64,000 nucleotides of DNA from an uncultured Rhodospirillales bacterium. Lineage in GTDB: Bacteria; Pseudomonadota; Alphaproteobacteria; Rhodospirillales; UBA2165. Below the pieces are notes generated by a model, which made no database searches, had not been told where the DNA came from, and worked only from the letters and a program-made list of their open reading frames with translations. Position numbers and translations under genes: made by a program. Positions 37,442-45,862 of this stretch are shown one piece after another; within the stretch, counting starts at the first letter, position 1; each line of letters begins with the position of its first letter. The stretch covers positions 1,389,099 through 1,453,098 of the forward strand of contig CAJXKD010000001.1 in assembly GCA_913055735.1 (NCBI GenBank), in the 5' to 3' direction.

Positions 37442-38749
37442 ATGACAACTTTCTCGCCCAGGGAAATCGTTTCCGAACTCGACCGCTACATCGTCGGCCA
37501 GCACGACGCCAAGCGCTCCGTCGCCATTGCACTCCGTAACCGCTGGCGCCGCCAACAACTCGCCGACGAATTGCGCGAGGAAGTACTTCCCAAGAATATT
37601 CTGATGATCGGCCCCACCGGCGTCGGCAAGACCGAGATTGCGCGCCGGCTCGCCAAGCTGGCCCAGGCGCCGTTCCTGAAGGTCGAGGCGACCAAGTTCA
37701 CCGAGGTCGGTTACGTCGGACGCGATGTGGAATCCATCGTCCGCGATCTGCTTGAGGTTTCCATTCTCGGCACCCGCGACCGGCTGCGCAAACTCGTCCA
37801 GGCAAAGGCGGAAATCGCCGCCGAGGAACGGGTGCTCGATGCCCTGGTGGGCGAAAACTCCAGCAGCGATACGCGGCAGAAGTTCCGCAAGATGTTGCGC
37901 GAGGGACAGCTCGGCGACAAGGAGATCGAGGTACAGGTTTCCGAGGCCGCCGGCGGCATGCCGACCTTCGATATTCCCGGCATGCCCGGCGCCCAGATGG
38001 GGATGATCAACCTCAACGACATGCTGGGAAAAGCATTCGGCCAACGCACTACGACTAAACGGCTGACCGTCGCGGATTCATATGAGGTGCTGATTGCCGA
38101 GGAGAGCGACAAGCTGCTCGACGAGGATCAGATCGTCCGCGAAGCAATCAGCGCCGTCGAAAACAACGGCATCGTGTTCCTCGACGAGATCGATAAGATC
38201 ACCGCGCGTTCCGAACGCTATGGCGGCGATGTCAGCCGTGAAGGCGTGCAGCGCGATCTGTTGCCGCTCATCGAAGGCACCACCGTCGCCACCAAACATG
38301 GCGCGGTTAAAACCGACCACATCCTTTTCATCGCCTCGGGCGCGTTCCATCTGGCGAAACCCTCCGATCTGCTGCCCGAACTGCAGGGCCGCCTGCCGAT
38401 CCGGGTCGAGCTCAACGCCCTGACGACAGAAGATTTCGTTCGCATCCTCACCGAGCCGGAAGCAAGCCTTATCAAACAATACACGGCACTGATGGAAACC
38501 GAGGATGTGAGCCTGACCTTCACCGACGAAGCGGTGCAGGAAATTGCCCGCCTCGCCGCCGATATCAACTCCGGCGTCGAAAACATCGGCGCGCGGCGGC
38601 TTCACACGGTGATGGAAAAGCTCTTGGAAGAGATCAGCTTCACCGCCACCGACCGCTCCGGCGAAGCCATTACCATCGACGGCGATCTCGTGCGTGAGCG
38701 GGTCGGCGAGCTTCTCAAAGACTCCGACCTCGCGAAATTCATTCTGTAG
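37442..38749 (+). CDS. hslU: ATP-dependent protease ATPase subunit HslU
   Basis: A 435-residue Clp/Hsp100 AAA+ unfoldase. Walker A is GPTGVGKTE (about residues 57-65), the intermediate (I) domain spans roughly 110-230, Walker B is IVFLDEIDK, and the sensor arginine lies in [19 protein letters not shown]. The C-terminus ends in the LAKFIL tail that docks into HslV. Complete and of normal length. Confidence 0.97.
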   Translation: MTTFSPREIVSELDRYIVGQHDAKRSVAIALRNRWRRQQLADELREEVLPKNILMIGPTGVGKTEIARRLAKLAQAPFLKVEATKFTEVGYVGRDVESIVRDLLEVSILGTRDRLRKLVQAKAEIAAEERVLDALVGENSSSDTRQKFRKMLREGQLGDKEIEVQVSEAAGGMPTFDIPGMPGAQMGMINLNDMLGKAFGQRTTTKRLTVADSYEVLIAEESDKLLDEDQIVREAISAVENNGIVFLDEIDKITARSERYGGDVSREGVQRDLLPLIEGTTVATKHGAVKTDHILFIASGAFHLAKPSDLLPELQGRLPIRVELNALTTEDFVRILTEPEASLIKQYTALMETEDVSLTFTDEAVQEIARLAADINSGVENIGARRLHTVMEKLLEEISFTATDRSGEAITIDGDLVRERVGELLKDSDLAKFIL

Positions 38750-38774
38750 AAACTCTTAGCTCTCGGAGAGTTTC
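38749..38774 (+). terminator. Hairpin after hslU
   Basis: GAAACTCT (38749-38756) and AGAGTTTC (38767-38774) can form an 8-bp stem with a 10-nt loop directly after the hslU stop. The stem is AT-rich and there is no long T run, so termination would be weak. It also marks the edge between hslU and the accessory island. Confidence 0.4.
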
Positions 38775-38780
38775 GGTTAG

Positions 38781-39290
38781 TTAATCAGCCAGTGTTGCTT
38801 TGTGCTTTGGCTTAATAACTACATGATCTTCGAAAAACTCTATCTCTCTATCACCCTCAACAACATAGTGCCCTCTACTAAGTTTTCTCATCGCGCCCTT
38901 TGCGACTAAACGAGAAAATGTGTTGGAAATATATTTTCGAGGGACGTGCATTCCGTGCGCTGAGAGCATTGCTTCAACTTCATCTGCACTCCACAGTTTA
39001 CCGCGCGCACCAAAAACTATTCTCAGCATTTCAGAATAAGCAGGAGAACCGATATCGAGTTGAAGTTGGATTTGCTGATTATACCCAAGAAATTCAACCA
39101 GAGTTGGCGGCCAATGGTCCTCTGGGACAACCTGAACCAATTCGTCAATTAATCGCCGGATTCGTGAATTCTTATTTTGAGTTTCCTCAAGACGCGCTTT
39201 TAGGTCCTCTTCTTCCAATCGCACACGCCTCAATTCGTCAACCGCTGCTTCAAGTGCAGTTTCAAAAGGACTGTGCAGCATCTCGGACAT
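38781..39290 (-). CDS. Coiled-coil plus winged-helix-like protein of unknown function
   Basis: A 169-residue protein I do not recognise as a named family. Residues about 10-50 are a strongly charged heptad-rich helix (ALEAAVDELRRVRLEEED); residues about 90-145 (YSEMLRIVFGARGKLWSADEV...RKYISNTFSRLVAKGAMRKL..GHYVV) look like a winged helix with the wing at GHYVV. The base composition is clearly AT-richer than hslU and smr. The ATG at 39290 is chosen because GGGAG lies upstream and a TATACT -10-like box sits at 39313-39318 on this strand, which would exclude the ATG at 39362. Confidence 0.6.
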   Translation of the reverse strand: MSEMLHSPFETALEAAVDELRRVRLEEEDLKARLEETQNKNSRIRRLIDELVQVVPEDHWPPTLVEFLGYNQQIQLQLDIGSPAYSEMLRIVFGARGKLWSADEVEAMLSAHGMHVPRKYISNTFSRLVAKGAMRKLSRGHYVVEGDREIEFFEDHVVIKPKHKATLAD

Positions 39291-39371
39291 TAGATTATTT
39301 CTCCCAATATATAGTATAGCGAGATTAGTTATTGCATATATGTAGCATGGGTTTGGATTCAACTCAATTAG

Positions 39372-39414
39372 ATTGGGGGAAAAACCAGGGGAAAACTGGA
39401 AAAAATCCCCCGAT
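39372..39414 (+). repeat. Imperfect inverted repeat (9-bp stem)
   Basis: ATTGGGGGA (39372-39380) can pair with TCCCCCGAT (39406-39414), with one G-T pair. Inside the loop, CCAG (39385-39388) and CTGG (39396-39399) can pair again, separated by an A/G-rich loop. No T run follows. Confidence 0.5.
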
Positions 39415-39553
39415 GAATCACGGAAGAAAACTGAACCCTATTTCATTCCGCAATGTGCAACATCTTCCGGCAATGCACTGTGCGGCGATTCTTAGAATGA
39501 ACAAGTTTCCGAGTACGGGAAGTGCCATTCCCACTTCTTGGTTTTGTCCTGCC

Positions 39554-39573
39554 GGAATCCTCCGGAGGATTCC
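39554..39573. repeat. Perfect 20-bp palindrome
   Basis: GGAATCCTCC is followed directly by its exact reverse complement GGAGGATTCC, with no spacer. Flanking GCCG and CGGC could extend it with a 2-nt bulge. As double-stranded DNA this could bind a dimeric protein or serve as a recombination or cleavage site. Confidence 0.85.
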
Positions 39574-39679
39574 AACGGCAATTCCTACAAATATGTTGAC
39601 GCGGTCATCCGAGCGCAGTATTTAGTAGGTAGCCCATAATATAGGGGGTTACTAGGTTTGACGGCCTAGGCGCAAAAAA

Positions 39680-39721
39680 GGCGCCCACTGCAGCACTCTA
39701 GACAAGTAAACAGTGGGCGCC
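39680..39721 (+). repeat. Perfect 11-bp inverted repeat before the HNH gene
   Basis: GGCGCCCACTG (39680-39690) and CAGTGGGCGCC (39711-39721) flank a 20-nt AT-rich loop. It ends 36 bp before the HNH start codon. There is no T run after it, so a leader structure or operator is more likely than an intrinsic terminator. Confidence 0.75.
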
Positions 39722-39757
39722 CGCTTCCTCAACCAAGCCGGCAAAGGAAACCTGATT

Positions 39758-40027
39758 ATGAACTACTACTACCCTCATTTCAACGCGACCGAATTCACCA
39801 AACTTGCAGTTTGGGCCAAAGGCCAGCCGATTGATGGATATGATTCATCGATTTGGCGTCGTGATATATTTGGTCATGCCATGAAGTATGAAGACCACGG
39901 TAACACTTCCTCTCAATTTGGATGGGAGATTGACCATATCGTGCCGACGTCCAAGGGCGGGTCAGACGACCTTTCAAATCTGCAACCGTTGTACTGGGAA
40001 AATAATCGCCGCAAGGGCGATTCATAA
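39758..40027 (+). CDS. Small HNH nuclease
   Basis: An 89-residue protein that is nearly all HNH domain. EIDHIVPTSKGG (residues 57-68) supplies the metal-binding Asp-His60, DLSNLQPL gives Asn74, and the end ENNRRKGDS gives the final Asn83 and Lys86 of the ββα-metal fold. Nothing else is attached, so specificity must come from the short N-terminal half or a partner. The ATG follows AAGGAA. It precedes the DUF2188 gene by 77 bp. Similar small HNH proteins occur in phage and defence loci. Confidence 0.82.
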   Translation: MNYYYPHFNATEFTKLAVWAKGQPIDGYDSSIWRRDIFGHAMKYEDHGNTSSQFGWEIDHIVPTSKGGSDDLSNLQPLYWENNRRKGDS

Positions 40028-40104
40028 CTTCGGGAAAGCAAAGCCGTGGCCAAATGAAACTTGGCCACGGCGAAACCGACATTTCTCAAACGAGGAAACT
40101 GACA

Positions 40105-40332
40105 ATGGCAAATTCAAATAATTACTGGACGACGAAACACGAAGACGGCTGGGCCGTTAAGCGGGAAGGAAACGACAGAGCAACCTCCGTCCACACGACG
40201 CAAGCGGAAGCGTGGGCAGAGGCACGACAAAGAGCCAGAGGCAGTAAAGGTGAAGCCTTTCTACAAGGAGAAAATGGTCAAATCCGAGAACGCAACACCT
40301 ACGGTTCTGATCCGTTTCCGCCAAAGGGATAG
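40105..40332 (+). CDS. DUF2188 small protein
   Basis: A 75-residue protein. GWAVKREGNDRATSVHTTQAEAW, a central ARGSKGEAFLQGENGQI and the terminal RERNTYGSDPFPPKG fit DUF2188 throughout, including the near-invariant YG.DP.PPKG end. The family consists of single-domain proteins of unknown function, often found in accessory DNA. GAGGAA lies 8 bp before the ATG. It is probably cotranscribed with the HNH gene. Confidence 0.82.
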   Translation: MANSNNYWTTKHEDGWAVKREGNDRATSVHTTQAEAWAEARQRARGSKGEAFLQGENGQIRERNTYGSDPFPPKG

Positions 40333-40338
40333 CTGATA

Positions 40339-40716
40339 CTACCCGGTTTCATCTGAGGCTTCCTCGTCGAAGCCCATTTCGGCGAGCATCCGGTCGATGG
40401 TTGCGTCGTCCAACTCACCCACGTGACGGGCAAGCAGATTGGCGAGCAACGTCGCCTTGGGGCTAAGGCCGCCTGTGTCGACGGGTACCCGGGGATGGGA
40501 TAGGGCGGCAAGTTCCTTCAACTGATCGACCTCATCCCAGATCAACTCGAAATAGTTGGCGATCTGCATCACGAAACCCGGTCCCGGCCGGCCCCGCTTG
40601 CCATGCTCCAGGGCCGATAGATACGCGGCGGACACCTGCAGATCGGCCGCCATCTGCTTGAGTTGGATGCCACGCTTGTCACGCAATTCACGAACGCGGG
40701 CGCCGAATGGGGTCAT
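40339..40716 (-). CDS. XRE-family transcriptional regulator
   Basis: A 125-residue protein with an N-terminal Cro/C1-type helix-turn-helix (FGARVRELRDKRGIQLKQMAADLQVSAAYLSALEHGKRG, described here by its two ends at about residues 4 and 43). The C-terminal half is acidic and probably mediates dimer contacts. The start is fixed by the ATGA overlap with smr (40713-40716); a longer frame lies inside smr. A regulator of this kind next to smr and mltA is common in alphaproteobacteria. Confidence 0.85.
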   Translation of the reverse strand: MTPFGARVRELRDKRGIQLKQMAADLQVSAAYLSALEHGKRGRPGPGFVMQIANYFELIWDEVDQLKELAALSHPRVPVDTGGLSPKATLLANLLARHVGELDDATIDRMLAEMGFDEEASDETG

Positions 40717-41285
40717 TTCGCCCGCCTCATCAAGACATAGAGCGCGCCGGTGCCGCCGTCCTTGGGCGCGGCATGGCGGAAGGATTGAATGCGTTCCCGG
40801 TTGGGTGATTGGTTGAGCCATTTGGGCACGGCCTCGCGCAATACGCCGACGCTGCCATCGGGACGCAGCCCCTTGCCCGTAATAACCAGCACGCACTTCT
40901 TGCCGGCGGATTGCGCACTTGAAAGGAAAGCCGTGAGTGCCGCATACGCTTCGTGTTGTGTCATACCATGCAGATCGAGCCTGCCTTCGATTTCCACCTT
41001 GCCCCGTTGCAGCCGTTGCATCGTGCGTTTATCGACACCCGGTGCATCGCCATGCGTAAGTTCGGGGAGGAGAGGCGCCGGTTGCTGCGCGGGCGGCGGC
41101 AACGCCGATGACGGCGCACGACGTGCGTTCGGCTTAACTTTCGGGACATCGGTTTTGACGGGTTTGATCGTCCGGCCGGGCAACGGCGTCACGTCGCGAA
41201 ACACCTGCTCGAGCAGGGCCGCGTCATCTTCGTTTTTCGCTGGTTTGGACTTCTTGTCCGATGTTTTCTTTTCAGGCATAGCCAT
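40713..41285 (-). CDS. Smr-domain protein
   Basis: A 190-residue protein. A Lys-rich, Pro-rich N-terminal part of about 95 residues precedes the Smr (MutS2 C-terminal-like) domain: LDLHGMTQHEAYAAL, VITGKGLRPDG and the final DGGTGALYVLMRR. Smr domains act on nucleic acid and several are nucleases, some cleaving mRNA on stalled ribosomes. The first gene of a leftward pair with the XRE regulator. Confidence 0.85.
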   Translation of the reverse strand: MAMPEKKTSDKKSKPAKNEDDAALLEQVFRDVTPLPGRTIKPVKTDVPKVKPNARRAPSSALPPPAQQPAPLLPELTHGDAPGVDKRTMQRLQRGKVEIEGRLDLHGMTQHEAYAALTAFLSSAQSAGKKCVLVITGKGLRPDGSVGVLREAVPKWLNQSPNRERIQSFRHAAPKDGGTGALYVLMRRAK

Positions 41286-41339
41286 ATCGTATTGCCAGAT
41301 TAACTCGATTCAAGTCAATTAGGCGAGAGCAACGACCTG

Positions 41340-42530
41340 TCAACTGGGCGGGATAGCAAGAGCCCGCGGCAATAGAATATGGAAGGTTCCCGCGGCATTC
41401 ATGCGGCCCGCCCGTTCACGCGCCGCGGCGCCCGCGCCCCAAAAGAAATCGCCGCGCACCGCGCCCTTGATGGCGGAGCCGGTATCCTGCGCGATCATCA
41501 GCTGAGTGAGCGGCCGGGTCTTGTTAATGGGGTCTGTCGTGGACAGCCAGATGGGTGCGCCGAGCGGCAGATAGGCGCGGTCGATGGCAAGACTGCGGCG
41601 CGGGGTGAGGGCCACGCCTTGTGCCCCGATGGGGCCGTCGCCTTTCAATAAACGGAAGAAGATATAGGAAGCGTTCTCGTTCATGATCTCGCGCGCGTCG
41701 TCAGGATGCGCGGCAAGCCATGCCCGGATCGACTGAAGCGTCACTTCGCCCGATTTCAGCGCGCCGCGCGCGATCAGAACCCGGCCGATAGCCGTATAAG
41801 GGTGTCCGTTGCGGCCCGCGAAACCGACGCGCACGATCTTCCCGTCGGACATGCGAACGCGGCCCGATCCCTGTACATGCAGGATAAAGGCGTCGATGGG
41901 ATCGTTGAGCCACATAAGTTCCAAGCCCCGCCCCTTAAGGGAGCCCGACGCGATCTCCCGCCGATTGTGATATGGCACAAACTTTCCGGCCTGCACACGC
42001 CCGACGAGTTTTCGACCCTCCCACTCAGGATTAAAATCTCCCAAGTCGGCCGACACGATATCGCCGGGACGTTTGTAGAGAGGAATGCTGTAGCGCGTCG
42101 AGGGTTGCCACGCGCCTTCGAGTTGCGGCTCGAAATAACCCGTGATCAAGCCTCGCGCGCCGCCTTGCTCCGTGACTTGGTAGGGCAGGAACCAAGTTTC
42201 GAAGAACAGCCGTGCAGTCGGATTTGCCGTATTTTTCAACCCCGCCGCCGACTGACAGACCGGCAGCCAATCGGCAACCCGGCCGAACCGGCTATCGGGA
42301 CCTACCTGAACATTCGCCGGTTTCTTGGCGAAAACTGCACAGGAGCGAAGGAACGCCGCCAGCGCGTATTGATGTGCGTCGGTGGTCCAACCCGGCAACC
42401 CGTTGAAATCGGTGCGCGTCAACGTCGCCACCGGTTTTGTTTTTTCTTCGGGCGGGGTTTCCTGCTCGGTGAAGTCCACCGCGCATCCGGCCAAGGTCAG
42501 CAGAAACAGGAAAAGAGAAAACCGCGCCAT
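41340..42530 (-). CDS. mltA: Membrane-bound lytic murein transglycosylase A
   Basis: A 396-residue lipoprotein that cleaves peptidoglycan to 1,6-anhydro-muropeptides, the substrates that AmpG would recycle. The signal peptide ends in LAGC. The MltA domain has GLITGYFEPQLEGA, the LELMWLNDPIDAFILHVQGSG strand with the conserved Asp residues, and the C-terminal 3D domain ends with IAQDTGSAIKGAVRGDFFWG. The start at 42530 is set by the signal peptide; 50 further in-frame residues upstream have none. Confidence 0.95.
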   Translation of the reverse strand: MARFSLFLFLLTLAGCAVDFTEQETPPEEKTKPVATLTRTDFNGLPGWTTDAHQYALAAFLRSCAVFAKKPANVQVGPDSRFGRVADWLPVCQSAAGLKNTANPTARLFFETWFLPYQVTEQGGARGLITGYFEPQLEGAWQPSTRYSIPLYKRPGDIVSADLGDFNPEWEGRKLVGRVQAGKFVPYHNRREIASGSLKGRGLELMWLNDPIDAFILHVQGSGRVRMSDGKIVRVGFAGRNGHPYTAIGRVLIARGALKSGEVTLQSIRAWLAAHPDDAREIMNENASYIFFRLLKGDGPIGAQGVALTPRRSLAIDRAYLPLGAPIWLSTTDPINKTRPLTQLMIAQDTGSAIKGAVRGDFFWGAGAAARERAGRMNAAGTFHILLPRALAIPPS

Positions 42531-42549
42531 GGGCACGTGGCGCACAGGA

Positions 42550-43254
42550 TCAATCAAGGCTGCGGGTTGCCACCAACTCCCAATTGGGATCGGGGGAGGT
42601 GGTGTCGCGGGAGAACGTCCAAATATCGGTGATCTCGGCAATGTGGTTTGGATCGCCGTCAACCACTTCGCCGTCTTCATTCCGGGTGACGTTTACTTGC
42701 TCGCTGACAAGCTTGACCGTCACATAGGCGGCCGACCCCTCCATATAGGCCTCGATGGGCTCCGCGGAGCGGATGCGGACCAAGGTGTTTTCGAGGGTTT
42801 CCTTCGCATCTTCGCGCGCCCGAATTGCCTGAACGAAGTTCTGATAAACCTCGTTGTTGAGTAACGACTTCAACGTCTCCGTGTCGCCGTCAGCAAAGGC
42901 TTGGATGATCATTTCAAACGCCATGCGGGCGCCGTTCATGAATTCGCTGCGATCGAATTCGGGCATCGCGATCTTGATTTGAGTGAAGCCGGCATCAAGC
43001 GGTGACGCGGACGGATCGACGGCAACCTCTTCGGCTTCCGGTTCGAACGGATCCGCGGGCCGAAGACGATCACCCTGATCGGGCAGCTGAACGATATTGT
43101 CATCGCCCTTTTGCCGCGAAAAGGGATCGTGCGAGGACCTATGATCCTGGCCTTGGTCCTGACGCCGACCCAATACGCTGCGCAGCCGCAGGATCAGGAA
43201 TGCCGCGATCATCGCGAACAGGATAATATCGATAAATTGGAAACCTTCGCCCAT
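42550..43254 (-). CDS. Tim44/TimA-family protein
   Basis: A 234-residue protein with an N-terminal membrane anchor (FQFIDIILFAMIAAFLILRLRSVLG in parts), a charged linker, and a C-terminal Tim44-like domain from about residue 110 (FMNGARMAFEMIIQAFADGD to WELVATRSLD). Bacterial Tim44-domain proteins are inner-membrane proteins of alphaproteobacteria related to the mitochondrial import motor component. It lies just upstream of mltA in the usual order. ATG at 43254 follows ATGGAAG. Confidence 0.87.
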   Translation of the reverse strand: MGEGFQFIDIILFAMIAAFLILRLRSVLGRRQDQGQDHRSSHDPFSRQKGDDNIVQLPDQGDRLRPADPFEPEAEEVAVDPSASPLDAGFTQIKIAMPEFDRSEFMNGARMAFEMIIQAFADGDTETLKSLLNNEVYQNFVQAIRAREDAKETLENTLVRIRSAEPIEAYMEGSAAYVTVKLVSEQVNVTRNEDGEVVDGDPNHIAEITDIWTFSRDTTSPDPNWELVATRSLD

Positions 43255-43450
43255 CTTCCATTCCCGGGCCACAAACTCCGGCTGGACCGTGACCCGTCGT
43301 CGAGGTAGAAACATCAATAAGTTAACTGCGCGGCGGCCTTGAAATCAGCCAAAACTGCTTCTTTTGCCCGCAGGCCGTATGTTTTACACATAGGCTGTTT
43401 AACCATAAAGGGCAAGTCGCGGAACCGCGACCACAAACCGGCACTTTCGG

Positions 43451-43987
43451 ATGGGTTATCTTCTATTTGCACTTTTCGTCGGCATCCCGCTGATCGAAAT
43501 CGCCGTCTTTATTTCCGTCGGCGGCCAGATCGGTGTCTGGCCGACAATCGCCCTGGTTATTTTGACCGCGATCGCCGGATCCGCTCTTCTCAGGTGGCAG
43601 GGGTTCTCGACGTTGATGCGCGCCCGGCAAAGCTTGGATCAGGGCATCGTGCCGATGAAAGAGGTGTTCGACGGCGTATGCCTTTTGGCGGCGGGCGCCC
43701 TTTTGCTGACACCGGGGTTCGTCACCGATGCACTGGGATTGCTATTATTCGTGCCCGCCTTCCGGCACGGATTGGGCCGGGCATTGTGGAGACACCTTGC
43801 GGCGCGGGGCGTCATCCATGTCCATACCCAGGGCGGTGGTTTTGATGGAGGACCCGGTGACGGGCCGAGTGACGGGCCCGGTGGCGTTACCATTGACGGC
43901 GATTACGAAGAGGTCGACCCCGACGAGCCGGAGAAAAAGAAACTGGAACGCGCCATCACACCGGTTGTGTTTCGCCCAAGCACCTGA
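43451..43987 (+). CDS. fxsA: FxsA family membrane protein
   Basis: A 178-residue protein with three to four membrane helices; LFVGIPLIEIAVFISVG, the TAIAGSALLRWQG loop, and AGALLLTPGFVTDALGLLLFVPAFR match FxsA. In E. coli FxsA relieves F exclusion of phage T7. The Gly/Asp-rich tail after residue 120 (GGGFDGGPGDGPSDGPGG) is low complexity. Divergent from the Tim44 gene and 44 bp before secB. Confidence 0.87.
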   Translation: MGYLLFALFVGIPLIEIAVFISVGGQIGVWPTIALVILTAIAGSALLRWQGFSTLMRARQSLDQGIVPMKEVFDGVCLLAAGALLLTPGFVTDALGLLLFVPAFRHGLGRALWRHLAARGVIHVHTQGGGFDGGPGDGPSDGPGGVTIDGDYEEVDPDEPEKKKLERAITPVVFRPST

Positions 43988-44031
43988 CATTTTTCATTCA
44001 ATCAACCAAGCTGACCAAGAGGACGTTTCAC

Positions 44032-44559
44032 ATGGCCGAGAACGATAAAGATACCAGCAGCCCCATCCCGGAAGAGAGGTTCACCGCCGAACCCGCCGGT
44101 GAACAGCAAGCGTCGCAGCCGCTGGTTATCCTCGGTCAATATATAAAGGACTTCTCCTTCGAAGCGCCCAATACCCCGAAGGTATTTGAATCCCTGCGGG
44201 AAAAAATGCCCAACATCCCCATCGAGATCGACGTGCGTGCCGAAGGGGTCGGGGAAAACATATTCGAAGTCATTCTCAAGGTCCGTGCCGAAGCCAAGGC
44301 CGACGAGACACTCGCCTATCTTCTCGAAATGGAATATGCGGGATTGTTCAATATCAACGTGCCGCAGGAACATCTCGCCCAGGTCATTTTGGTCGATTGT
44401 CCTTTGATCCTGTTTCCCTTTCTGCGCCGCATCGTTGCCGACACGACGAGCGACGGCGGGTTTACGCCCCTGATGCTGGCACCGATGGATTTTGCCGCGC
44501 TCTACCAACAGCGCATGGCCCAGGCCCAGGCGGAAGGGGAAACCCAGCCGACGGTTTAG
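44032..44559 (+). CDS. secB: Protein-export chaperone SecB
   Basis: A 175-residue chaperone that keeps presecretory proteins unfolded and passes them to SecA. ILGQYIKDFSFEAPNTP, the IFEVILKVRAEAK strand, LFNINVP and LIDCPLILFPF-like (VDCPLILFPFLRRIVADTT) match the family. Acidic N-terminus and Gln/Glu-rich tail as usual. The gene converges with dnaQ, 3 bp apart. Confidence 0.95.
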   Translation: MAENDKDTSSPIPEERFTAEPAGEQQASQPLVILGQYIKDFSFEAPNTPKVFESLREKMPNIPIEIDVRAEGVGENIFEVILKVRAEAKADETLAYLLEMEYAGLFNINVPQEHLAQVILVDCPLILFPFLRRIVADTTSDGGFTPLMLAPMDFAALYQQRMAQAQAEGETQPTV

Positions 44560-44562
44560 TCT

Positions 44563-45228
44563 TTAAGATGACCAAATTGAGTTCGGGATTTTTTCCAAAA
44601 AGGCGGCATGGGCGGCTACCTCGTCGTCCGTTGCCGCATGCGGCCGGGGGTCGCGGCGCTCCCGCGTTTCGCGAATGATTTCCTTGGCTCGTTCGGCCTT
44701 GAGCTCAAGGTCGGGCTGACGACCGCCGATAAGTTCCAAATAAACTTCGGCCAGGAGCTGTGCATCAAGAAGCGCGCCATGCAGGGACCGCGACGAGTTG
44801 TCGATCTCGAACCGGCGGCAGAGCGCATCGAGGCTCGCCGGGGCGCCGGGGAATTTTTCCCGTGCCAGCCGCACCGTATCGACAGCGCGGTCGATTGCGA
44901 CCGGCGGGTGCCCGAGCTTTGATATTTCGGCGTTGATAAACCGGATATCGAACTCCGCATTGTGGATGACGAGCTGCGCGTCGCCGATAAAAGCAAGGAA
45001 GTCGTCGGCGACCTCCGACATTACGGGATGTTTTGCGAGAAACTCCTCCGACAATCCGTGAACCGCGAACGCCTCTTCGGGCATCGATCGTTCGGGGTTG
45101 ATGTATTGGTGATAGGTCTCTCCCGTCGCCACGTGATTGATCAATTCGATACAACCGATCTCAACGATCCGATGCCCATCGGTCGGACTGAGTCCGGTGG
45201 TTTCCGTATCGAGAACGATTTCACGCAT
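44563..45228 (-). CDS. dnaQ: DNA polymerase III epsilon subunit
   Basis: A 221-residue DEDDh exonuclease, the proofreading subunit. REIVLDTETTGLSP gives the Exo I Asp and Glu, VIHNAEFDIRFIN the Exo II Asp, and the HGALLDAQLLAEVY the Exo III His and Asp. About 30 charged residues after residue 180 provide the polymerase contact region. Its start overlaps the coaE stop by 8 bp. Confidence 0.94.
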   Translation of the reverse strand: MREIVLDTETTGLSPTDGHRIVEIGCIELINHVATGETYHQYINPERSMPEEAFAVHGLSEEFLAKHPVMSEVADDFLAFIGDAQLVIHNAEFDIRFINAEISKLGHPPVAIDRAVDTVRLAREKFPGAPASLDALCRRFEIDNSSRSLHGALLDAQLLAEVYLELIGGRQPDLELKAERAKEIIRETRERRDPRPHAATDDEVAAHAAFLEKIPNSIWSS

Positions 45229-45841
45229 GGTCGTCGGCCTCTCCGGCTGTTTCCAATGTCGTCGTCACGTCAATAATATGGCGAATATAGCGCAGGCTAA
45301 ACGCATGTCCCAATCCGGTATGGATGATGAAATCGGCCCGCCGCCGTTTTTCCATATCCGGCATTTGCCGGGCAAGAATACCGTCGAGCTTTTCCGCCGT
45401 CATGCCAGGCCGTTTCAACACCCGTATCCGCTGCAGGAACGCCGGCGCCGTCACCACGGCAACGGCGTCGCAATTCCGATCGCCACCGGTTTCGAACAAC
45501 AGCGGTACGTCAAGAACCACAAGAGGGGCCCGGCGTAGCCTAGCTATCCAGAGAAACTGGTTCTGCCGCGCGCGCACCATAGGATGGAGGATGGCCTCGA
45601 GACGACCGAGGGCTTCATCATCCCCGAAAACCGCGCGGCCCAAGGCTGCCCGGTCGACACCACCATCGACAATCACTTTGGGGAAAAGTTCGCTGACCGG
45701 TTCGACACCGGCGCCCCCCGGCTTAAGCAGATCGTGCACGGCCGCGTCCGCATCGTAGACCGGTACGCCGAGACGCCGAAAATCGTTGGCAGCCGTGGTT
45801 TTACCCATGCCGATGGAACCGGTAAGACCGAGTATGAACAT
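45221..45841 (-). CDS. coaE: Dephospho-CoA kinase
   Basis: A 206-residue P-loop kinase, last step of coenzyme A synthesis. MFILGLTGSIGMGKTTAA holds Walker A, VYDADAAVHDLL the acceptor site, and LDVPLLFETGGDRNCDAVAVV the lid-side segment. ATG at 45841 is used; a TTG seven codons upstream directly abuts the aroE stop. Part of the leftward maf-aroE-coaE-dnaQ operon common in alphaproteobacteria. Confidence 0.94.
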   Translation of the reverse strand: MFILGLTGSIGMGKTTAANDFRRLGVPVYDADAAVHDLLKPGGAGVEPVSELFPKVIVDGGVDRAALGRAVFGDDEALGRLEAILHPMVRARQNQFLWIARLRRAPLVVLDVPLLFETGGDRNCDAVAVVTAPAFLQRIRVLKRPGMTAEKLDGILARQMPDMEKRRRADFIIHTGLGHAFSLRYIRHIIDVTTTLETAGEADDHA

Positions 45842-45862
45842 GCCGCGCCCGGAGCCCGGCAA

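Larger units (their letters stand above)
39291..39757. other. Non-coding spacer rich in inverted repeats
   Basis: About 470 bp between divergent genes of the accessory island. It has low GC in its left part, no convincing coding frame, and three separate inverted repeats: 39372-39414, 39554-39573 and 39680-39721. It may hold promoters for both flanking genes, a structured RNA, or the scar of a mobile element. Confidence 0.6.

Noticed and set aside
39332..39625. A 97-codon frame in the island spacer
   Set aside because: It crosses two inverted repeats, lacks a ribosome site, and resembles no protein; judged non-coding.
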